This document shows positions 57,420-64,000 of a stretch of DNA of 64,000 nt, one piece after another. Each line of letters begins with the position of its first letter. Position 1 is the stretch's first letter. The notes under the pieces were generated by a model that was not told the origin of the DNA, searched no databases, and saw only the letters and a list, made by a program, of their open reading frames with translations. A program made the position numbers and the translations under genes. Source of the DNA: Talaromyces rugulosus (lineage: Eukaryota; Ascomycota; Eurotiomycetes; Eurotiales; Trichocomaceae); contig NC_049564.1 in the NCBI RefSeq assembly GCF_013368755.1, forward strand, positions 3,294,001 to 3,358,000. The letters run 5' to 3'.

Positions 57420-57900
57420 AATCCCATCAAGCATATCTTGCAAGCGTCGCGATAGTGCATCAGGTCTGGCAGCTAGTCGCCCTGGCCGGTATTAGAACTT
57501 ATAGTTGAAGCATAAGAGTATACCGGCCCATCTCATTTGCCTTTCATTCAACCGTCAAAGCTGCATGAAGTATTTAAGATTCCAGTGGTCAGTCAGGATA
57601 GTAAACTCCTTAGTGCCAATTAATTCAGGTTCCCATTGCTTCAGACACGCTATTATCACCAATAGCTCCTTATCATAGATCTCATAATTGCACTCCACGG
57701 GCGTGCACTTTCAGAAGAAATAGGCACAGGTTCGTAGGAGTCCTTTGTTATCATACTGTGATAATGTCCCCCCTACGACATATCCCGAAGAGTCAGCTTC
57801 CACGATTATATCCTGCTCGGAATCAAATTGCACTAGTATTGGGTCGCTCACAAACATTTACTTTAATTGTTCAAAGGCTTCATTAGCGGCCTTAGTCCAA
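57420..57900 (-). pseudogene. Gyp-III copy c RNase H
   Basis: EQDIIVEADSSGYVVGGTLSQY at about 57820-57760, [14 protein letters not shown] at about 57700-57660, WNLKYFMQL near 57580, YKF-stop-YRPGRLAARPDALSRRLQD at about 57505-57440. The catalytic residues visible are intact. Confidence 0.85.
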
Positions 57901-58890
57901 ACAAAGATAGTTCCCTTTTTAGTCAGTTCTGTCAGCGGACGGATTATATCAAAATACCCTCGAATAAACTGTCAGTAGAAATTTGCGAACCCTAGAAACA
58001 ATCACACATCTTTCACACACGTTGAGGCTTTCCATTCCAAAATAACAAAGACTTTCGCGGGGTCCATTCAGATCCCTTTTCCAGCTTCTAATATGAATCC
58101 AAGGTATTTTATTATCTGCACCTCAAACTCACATTTATTGATATCTAGCTGTAGTCCCGCAGTACGCAGGCATTCTAGCACCCTCATTACCTGTTTCCAA
58201 TGGTGCGCGCGGCTGCCTTCCGTAAAGATAAGCACGTCATCCAGATAGACAGATACAAAATCATCCAGAAACTCACAAAGGGTCCAATTGATATATCGTT
58301 GAAACGTGCTCGACACATTAGTAAGACCGAAAGATATTACTAACCATTCATAGAGTCCAAACCTAGTTCAGAAAGCTGTCTTCCACTCGTCTCCTTCAGC
58401 GATGCATATCTTATGGAAAGCCGCTGTAACATCAAGCTTTGTAAACCATCGGGCTTTAGATATTCGTTGTAGGGTCTCATGTATTAACAGTAGTAGATAT
58501 CAGTCCCTTTTTATCATAGCATTGAGCGCCCGATAATCAACACAGAAGCGCAGTCCTCCTCCAGGTTTCCTTACAAACAGTACCGGCGCTGCAGCGGGCA
58601 AGTTACTCACACATATAAAGTCCTTCGACAGTAAGTCGTAGAGAGTTTTCCATAGGACCAACAGTTCTTCCCGTGACATGTTATAGAGAGGGCCCTATAG
58701 TATCTCTGGCTTGCGCCCCTTCGCGTCAGCGTCAATTAGTTCAATCTAATGATCGATATTCGGACATGACAGTGGTAGCTTATCAGCTTCCTTCAGGTTA
58801 AATAATTCCAGGAACTCGTGGTAATGCTTAGATAGCTTGTTCCCTGGGTCTGTCTATGGTTTCAGGGCCAGAGCTTTCTCAATATCCCGC
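57900..58890 (-). pseudogene. Gyp-III copy c reverse transcriptase
   Basis: [20 protein letters not shown] then [12 protein letters not shown] (about 58600-58510), RWFTKLDVTAAFHKICIAEG, YEWLVISFGLTNVSSTFQRY, VSVYLDDVLIFTEGSRAHHW at about 58260-58205 with YLDD intact. The segment 58068-58316 is open. Only a few TAG/TAA stops. Compare copies a and b, where YLDD is YLDN. Confidence 0.9.
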
Positions 58891-58949
58891 ATAGAGACTG
58901 CAAATATATCAACCTCTTTTTTCCTGCTTCGCATCCTTTTCAAAGCGTT

Positions 58950-59430
58950 CACCACAGCTACACCAATCTGTCGGGGGGCATACTCAGGTCGTAACAGGTT
59001 CTTTTTATCGACGGATATTCCATTCCCAAATTCCAGTCAGCCTCCAGCGGCGTCAATTCTTACATATTGGTGTTCCATCCATAGGAGACCCAATATCATA
59101 TCGTATTCACACTTCAGAACCACATAGAAGTAGGCTTTCTCCTATATATTTCCCCCGATATCTAATATCACACATGCAATTTCTTTGATGTATTAAAGTG
59201 CCAAACCATCATATCCCTTAATAAGTCAAGATTTAATAGCGCTACAATTCAGCTTTTTCTTTCGAGCGAAGGTCTCTTTGATGATCCCATAGATAAGACA
59301 CCCACTATCAATTAAAGCATTGGCATTGGTTCTACAGTCTAACCATGTGTCTATATTGAATAAAGGTCCATCAAACCTTCTAACTATCTTCTTAAAATTC
59401 TTGAAGTCACAAGCTGTTTTACATTTTAGC
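58950..59430 (-). pseudogene. Gyp-III copy c protease
   Basis: DCRTNANALIDSGCLIYGII at about 59343-59284 with intact D-S-G; CEYDMILGLLWMEHQYVRID at about 59115-59055. It lies between gag and RT. The opposing open segment 58837-59127 recurs in all three copies only because it is antisense to this conserved coding sequence. Confidence 0.85.
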
Positions 59431-60640
59431 TCCTATGGGCGACTTTACACAGAAACTACTCTTTTAACTCTGATGTGCTATCTAAGTCTATATCAGATTT
59501 AGTTTCATTCTTTTTTACTCCAGTGTTGGATATTCTTATAAACGTATCGTGTTTCTTCTTACTATAGTTCCTTGGAGATGGCGCCCAATAGAGCGGCGCA
59601 GGTTCAGGGCAGTATTAGGCAATATAACCCAGTTTTCCGCATTAAAAATAATTATCTGTTCTGACAGTATTAATTGGCAGGTCCACAGGTGTCTAGTCCA
59701 TAACTTAGGACTGTCCTCTGTCAGGGAAGGTTCCTTTTATAAACAGATGGGAAGTATTCCGCTTATATTAGGACTAGATATTATCAATCCTTTTCAGCTT
59801 TTCAAGGTTGTTCGCTACTTAGTATAAATATTTACAGAAAGCTTCATACTGCTTTAGCATATCGCTTTTAATAGTCATATGCCTTATTTCTTAATTAATC
59901 GCGGTTTTTAGTTGTGAGATTTTTATATTATCAGTCTATGATTAATCTTCTGTAAGAAGTAATATCCGTTCAAATTTGCTAATAAAGTCCTGGAAAGGGG
60001 TACACCCCTATCATATATGATTAAATTCAAGGTTTGTCTTCTCCATAAGTTAATAATCTTCAAACAGCATATTAAGGTGCGCAAAGAAAGCTTCTAGTAT
60101 AGTGGGGGTAACCGTATTTACGTTCCTATAAAGCCGCATTCAGGGGTAAACCTTCGTCTGGGCCTTTCCTACCAACCATCTATAGGTGTACCACAGTTGC
60201 TTATACAGTCCTCCAATCACTAATGCATCGACTATTAATTTTGTATATAGAATTACTATAAACTGTATATATTATAAACGATTAGAGTCATCATATTTAT
60301 CAGGATAATCAAAGGAGTAGCATGGTTTGTTCGCACTGTATATAGAGATTACTGATAGTATGGCATCAGTAGAGATCTTAGACATAGATGGTTCAGTTAT
60401 ATTATTAACTTGTCCTTTGATATACGATAGGTAAGCGGACATATTCATTAGAAGAAGTTCTATTCATTGTATTTATTCCAATAACAGCTGGTTTGGTTCC
60501 AAAGATATGCCCCTTCAGTCCGGGCCGTCCCTTGGTAGGCTATTTATCATAATAGGGAAATTTCTTAATGCTTAACTCAGTCGTCGAGAAGCAGTAATAT
60601 AATAATTCAATCCTCTAAATGAGAAGAGTTAATACAGTTC
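59430..60640 (-). pseudogene. Gyp-III copy c gag
   Basis: Reads with stops: NNITEPSMSKISTDAILSVI, YKQLWYTYRWLVGKAQTKVY, DFISKFERILLLTED, YEAFCKYLY and a zinc knuckle NYF-stop-CGKLGYIA-stop-YC (about 59660-59615), with first Cys and His changed to Tyr. Capsid-like blocks align with copies a and b. Confidence 0.75.
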
Positions 60641-60743
60641 TCAGGGGCTCAACTCGAACAAACAAGGAGTGATTGTATAGCTTAACCCTTCAAGTGAGAA
60701 AAGTAGCACGTTCTCGACCTTTTAAATAGGGAAGGGGGGTGAG

Positions 60744-60756
60744 ACGTTCGAATCTA
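60744..60756 (-). other. Gyp-III primer-binding site, self-complementary to the LTR
   Basis: One base inside the 5' LTR the minus strand reads TAGATTCGAACGT. The LTR itself contains ACGTTCGAATCTA (minus strand of 55568-55580), a 13-nt exact complement, about 65 nt from the LTR end. There is no tRNA-type TGG. RIPed versions of the site follow the 5' LTRs of copies a and b. This arrangement fits Tf1-like self-priming. Confidence 0.82.
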
Positions 60757-60757
60757 A

Positions 60758-61014
60758 TATTACAGGCTAGGTCCTATCTTACTAGTCTTATGTAGGTCTA
60801 GAAATTGAGTAGATTTGAATATAAGAAAAAGAAGGAAAAGATTCACAGGGGTTCGCATTGTTAAATATCGATACAGGTGAGTGTGGGTCCCGGGGGCGCC
60901 CTAACGAATCTGGTATAGCGTCAAGGGGTTCTTCTATGGTGAATCAGGTGTGGACCAGATGCGGTTATTCTACGAGAGCGAAGCCTGAGTATCCCAGGGG
61001 CTAAGACCCTAACA
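60758..61014 (-). repeat. Gyp-III copy c 5' LTR
   Basis: 257 bp; CCCTAACA end on the + strand, the other end mutated (TATTAC for TGTTAC); ATAGA follows at 61015-61019. Confidence 0.93.
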
Positions 61015-61062
61015 ATAGAAAATATTAATAAATTTATTTTCAGCTTTTTGTTCATCCCTTGA

Positions 61063-61111
61063 CTTTTATTATTATTATTATTTAATCAAATTTAACGTCT
61101 ATACCGAGCCC
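61063..61111 (-). mobile_element. LINE-G: about 50-bp LINE 3' tip
   Basis: (TTA)n plus TAATCAAATTTAACG and the next 20 bp of the LINE 3' UTR, then unrelated sequence. 61020-61062 before it still reads as Gyp-Y. No clear target duplication, so it is either a very short insertion or a deletion remnant. Confidence 0.75.
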
Positions 61112-61594
61112 TATGTCAAAACGTATCAACCGTTCTTTACCAGAATGGGTGTTCGTTGGTAGTATTCTGTCGAATGAGATAGAGACGTAGGTAACTAGGG
61201 TTGGAAGGGGAATATCTCTTGTAAACAAGAGGATATTTAAGAGTAATTTGTTGATAAGCTGGATAAAGTATAGATTTAATTTGGTATGAGAATAAAATAT
61301 GATTAAACTAAATATATGTTAGTAAATGAGTGTCTTTATATAGTAAATCCTGAATATAGTAAACATATCTATTTCTATAGTAGTTGCTTTGTTGGCTATG
61401 TTTATTGAAATATATTTAATATATCTTTAGCTTAATAATGGCTCTGTTGGCTATGTTGTCTGTATGATCATGTGACTCTGTCGCGTTAATCTTTTTATAA
61501 CTATCTGTATAAGTACCTATGATAGCCTTGCTTAGGTAAGTAGCGTCCGTAGGCCTATCGATTGGCTATAGTTAATCGAATCTTCTGACATACT
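61112..61594. other. Unresolved low-RIP stretch
   Basis: No coding signal. 61330-61370 (TATAGTAAATCCTGAATAT and TATAGTAAACA) is reminiscent of terminal repeats of Fot/pogo-type DNA transposons, and TTGGCTATGTT recurs at about 61392 and 61448. I cannot confirm an element. Confidence 0.3.
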
Positions 61595-62010
61595 GCTTAT
61601 AAAGTAATCTAATAAAACCTGTTCTATATCCTTATAGGCTAGACTGAGTAGGGCCTTCATAAAGACTTTATCAGCTTTATCAGGACTATAGTCCTATTAT
61701 CTTTTCTTTAGAGCTTTAAGGGCTTTCTAGAGGTATAAGAAAAGGAACAGTTTCTTAGATTCAATTTCTAGATTAAGTATAAAGTCTTTACTTTAGAAAA
61801 CTATTATACTGGTCTCAGGGGGCGCTGGCAGTGCTGTCCCTACTGAGGTGCCTATATGGGCACCCTCAGGGTTCACTGGGCCTAGCGCCTGCCCCCCTGG
61901 GTCTAGGGGGGTGTTGTCGATATTGGGGGGTCCTTGGGCCATAGCAAGGCCCTGGACACCGTCAAAAGGCATTGAATTTCAAAAGGTTGATTTTTGATTT
62001 TCCCAGCGGG
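61595..62010 (-). mobile_element. LINE-C: 5' end fragment (5' UTR and ORF1 start)
   Basis: Starts with CCCGCTGGGAAAATC at 62010 and ORF1 ATG at 61972 (MPFDGVQGLAMAQGPPNIDN), matching LINE-A 30316-29890. The first 200 bp are clean; from about 61805 down it is strongly RIPed with stops. It breaks at 61595 in the ORF1 block YKDIEQVLLDYFIS. Confidence 0.87.
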
Positions 62011-62028
62011 TATTTCCAAACTAGAGAT

Positions 62029-64000
62029 ATTTATTTATTTATTTATTTAATCAAATTTAACGTCTATACCGAGCCCTAGGCTATGACAGACAGCGATTCG
62101 TGTGGATTAGGCCTGCTTATAGGGGTTGCCCCCTATAAACCGGTGCCTCTACCCCCATTGGATCCATGCTTTCAAGGTATCTTGCACTTTCCTCGCCCCA
62201 AGCCACTTATATGCGCAGGACGATTCGGGGGCTTATAGTGGGTGGCAACCACTACCCCCTCCTTATGGCCACTAACGTTTGGGCGTTGCCTACAATAGCG
62301 GGCCGCCCCTGCCCGCTATCCTTCCCCCTCTCGCTCTCCCTCATCCAGGGCCTCAATGCCCCAATTATCAGTCTTATAGGCCTGCTCCCAGGCCTGTTGG
62401 TTATCCTCTCGCTCCCTAATGGCCCCTATAAACGCCAGCAGCGCTGTAGTGGCCTTTGGGTCCTGGAATAGGCGTGCTTCGGGGCACTGCTCGCTATCCT
62501 GCAGGGCCTTTACCCCCGCTTCGGCCAAGCCGGCATATAGTTTTTCCCACTGGTGGCACCACTGTCGACAGTTTATAAGAAGATGTCTTACCGTCTCAGT
62601 CCCCTTAGAGCACCCCAAGCAATTAGGGAAGTCTCGGGCCTTAATTCGGTGCAAATAGGCCCCAATTGGTGCGTGGCCAGTCTTGAACTGGTAATATCGC
62701 CGCGCTAGGTGCTTGGGGGTGTTCGCTAACATTGGGTCAAGCTTCCATCCCCAGGGGGGATAGTAGGCCTAGCTTGCCTGCTGGACACGCTTTATAAGCT
62801 TTACAGCAAGCCAGTTAGCCCTGGCAGCTCTATAAGCTTCAGTACAGGCCTGTTAAGTATATGCCAGTGAGATGCCCAAGTATTTGCCTGTTTGGGGCTT
62901 CCCTATAGCTTTCTTGGTGGCTTTATCGGCCTCTTCGTTGCCTAGAACCCCCTTATAGCCTGGTACCCAGCATATAGTAACCCTACAGCCAGTGGCCTGC
63001 AGTTCCTTGGCTAGATCATGTGCCCGCAGCGCCAGGGCTTGGCCAGGGCCTGGCTGGGTATACTAAAGCCTGCCTATAGCAGCTTAAACATTGAGAAATA
63101 CTCTAATTAGCCCTCTAAGATTCTCTGCCAACATCCACTCTAGGGCTTCAACTACTCCTATTAGTTCTGCATCAAAGACTTCGAAGCCTACACCCAAAAA
63201 AGCTAGGCACGATCTCCAGGGGCCAATAAGTAGCTTATAAGCTACCACAACACCTACGCGCTGATCATCTAACCTGGAACTATCTAAGTAAAGGTCAATA
63301 TTCCCTATCCCACTTAAAAGGTCTAAGGCTAATTACATAGCGGTTTCAAAGAAGTCTATCCTAAAATCTAATAATATAGACCTATTACCAGGCTCTATTA
63401 TACACTCAAAGCCCTAAGAGAGATCAGCAGTCAAGGCCTCTCGTAGCCTACAGACCAGGCCCATGCCCAGCTTCTAGGGGCCTCAGCAGGTTGATATTGC
63501 CCAAGCTCAGTCTTCTAGCGGCTATTTTCTAGACTGTGCATAAGCATCTCCCTCTCTAAGTGTTATAAAGAATATTTCTGCTGCTGAATACCTCTAGAAA
63601 AGTCCTAGAAGTCTTAGGATATACCACCACTGTTTACTATCTAATAGAGCCTCTGCTAGTTCCAAAGCTGCCTCCTTTATAAGCAGTCCTAATAGGATAG
63701 ACTTCAGCATGCCTGTGACTGCCCAGACCTAGTTATTAATTAGGCCCTATAGTCTTTCTAGGCAGTTCTTTTGCCTATACCACCAAAGCTCGGCCCTATA
63801 AAGCGCCACTGACTACGCGGTGGCTTTTTAGATTCGCCATGCCAGGCCTAGAGAGAACCCCTAGGCCTTGCACAGTGCCCACACTCGTCTTTCAGTATTT
63901 TAACCTTTTTACAGGCAGTACTTATAGTGGGCTTTAAGGGTAAGCTTTGGATCTAATAAGACCCCTAACCACCAGATAGCTGTTAGGAAGAATGCCACTA
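62029..64000 (-). mobile_element. LINE-D: 3' part of a Tad1-like LINE, runs off the window
   Basis: (TTTA)n tail at 62029-62049, 3' UTR, ORF2 end at 62316. It is collinear with LINE-A 24058-26020 or so and continues past 64000. It lies 18 bp from the 5' end of LINE-C, so two LINE copies adjoin head to tail. Its extreme 3' end matches LINE-F. Confidence 0.92.
62316..64000 (-). pseudogene. LINE-D ORF2 C-terminal part (RT end, RNase H, zinc finger)
   Basis: The open segment 62316-62732 reads MLANTPKHLARRYYQFKTGH, CLGCSKGTETVRHLLINC (CCHC finger) and ends LDEGEREGEG. RNase H blocks follow upstream (PGYKGVLGNEEADKATKKA-like near 62930; AYKLLIGPWRSCLAF-like near 63220). Stops are interspersed at Gln/Trp sites. 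The catalytic RT part is beyond the window. Confidence 0.85.

Larger units (their letters stand above)
55516..61014 (-). mobile_element. Gyp-III copy c: complete chromovirus, best preserved of the family
   Basis: 5,499 bp; LTRs of 257 bp (55516-55772; 60758-61014), duplication ATAGA (55511-55515; 61015-61019). Minus-strand order: LTR, self-complementary primer site, gag, protease (DSG kept), RT (YLDD kept), RNase H, integrase (D, D, E kept), chromodomain, polypurine tract (55773-55787), LTR. It has the fewest stops of the three copies and many CpGs, so it is probably the youngest. Inserted in Gyp-Y. Confidence 0.95.

Noticed and set aside
58837..59127. An antisense open segment of 77-96 codons recurring in all three Gyp-III copies (also 42480-42770 and 50417-50650)
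   Set aside because: It lies exactly opposite the conserved protease-RT linker, and its recurrence follows from homology of the sense strand; it has no start context or domain of its own.

Overview
The window looks like a transposon graveyard from a filamentous ascomycete (Pezizomycotina) that has, or had, repeat-induced point mutation (RIP). Nearly every coding segment I can read is a transposable element (TE). Their frames are broken mainly by TAG and TAA stops at former Gln or Trp codons, and by Cys-to-Tyr and Asp-to-Asn changes, as expected from C-to-T and G-to-A transitions. AT-rich blocks alternate with short patches that keep CpG. I see no intact host gene, no rRNA and no tRNA. Element names used here (Gyp-I, Gyp-II, Gyp-III, Gyp-X, Gyp-Y, Gyp-Z, Cop-1, LINE-A to LINE-G) are provisional; all identity statements are by eye.

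Layout. 1-2669: 3' part of a Ty3/gypsy chromovirus pol (Gyp-Z, +). 2670-5127: unresolved. 5128-7550: truncated Gyp-I copy (-). 7551-8603 and 15769-18353: a degraded Ty1/copia pol (Cop-1, +), split by a complete Gyp-I (8604-15768, -; two 211-bp LTRs, 5-bp duplication ATATC). Gyp-I carries an extra spliced, cysteine-rich gene on the opposite strand between pol and the 3' LTR. 18354-24036: TE-poor stretch with a 53-bp minisatellite, a RIP-killed 2EXR-family gene (19880-20617, -) and a 33-copy array of a 17-bp dyad repeat. 24037-30316: nearly full-length Tad1-like LINE-A (-). 30617-37620: integrase/chromodomain of Gyp-X (+), split by a complete Gyp-II (30832-36838, -; 274-bp LTRs, AATTA).

38640-61062 is a four-level nest. 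Gyp-Y (-) was hit by LINE-E (12-14 bp duplication). LINE-E was hit by two Gyp-III copies (40593-46407 with CTCTA; 48473-53971 with TTAGT). The first of these was hit by a 303-bp LINE-F (13-bp duplication). A third Gyp-III (55516-61014, -, ATAGA) sits directly in Gyp-Y. Removing each insertion and one duplication restores the host element's reading frame at the junctions I checked. 61063-64000 holds further LINE ends (G, C, D).

The strongest functional observations are: (1) Gyp-II and Gyp-III lack a tRNA-type primer-binding site and instead carry 11 and 13 nt just inside the 5' LTR that are complementary to a site 65-68 nt from the LTR end. This is the layout of Tf1/sushi-type self-primed reverse transcription; Gyp-I shows a weaker version. 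(2) The spliced antisense gene in Gyp-I. (3) The 17-bp dyad array upstream of the 2EXR pseudogene. (4) RIP that spares about 100-200 bp at LINE ends and a 303-bp LINE copy, and that is opposite in strand between the two LTRs of one Gyp-III copy.
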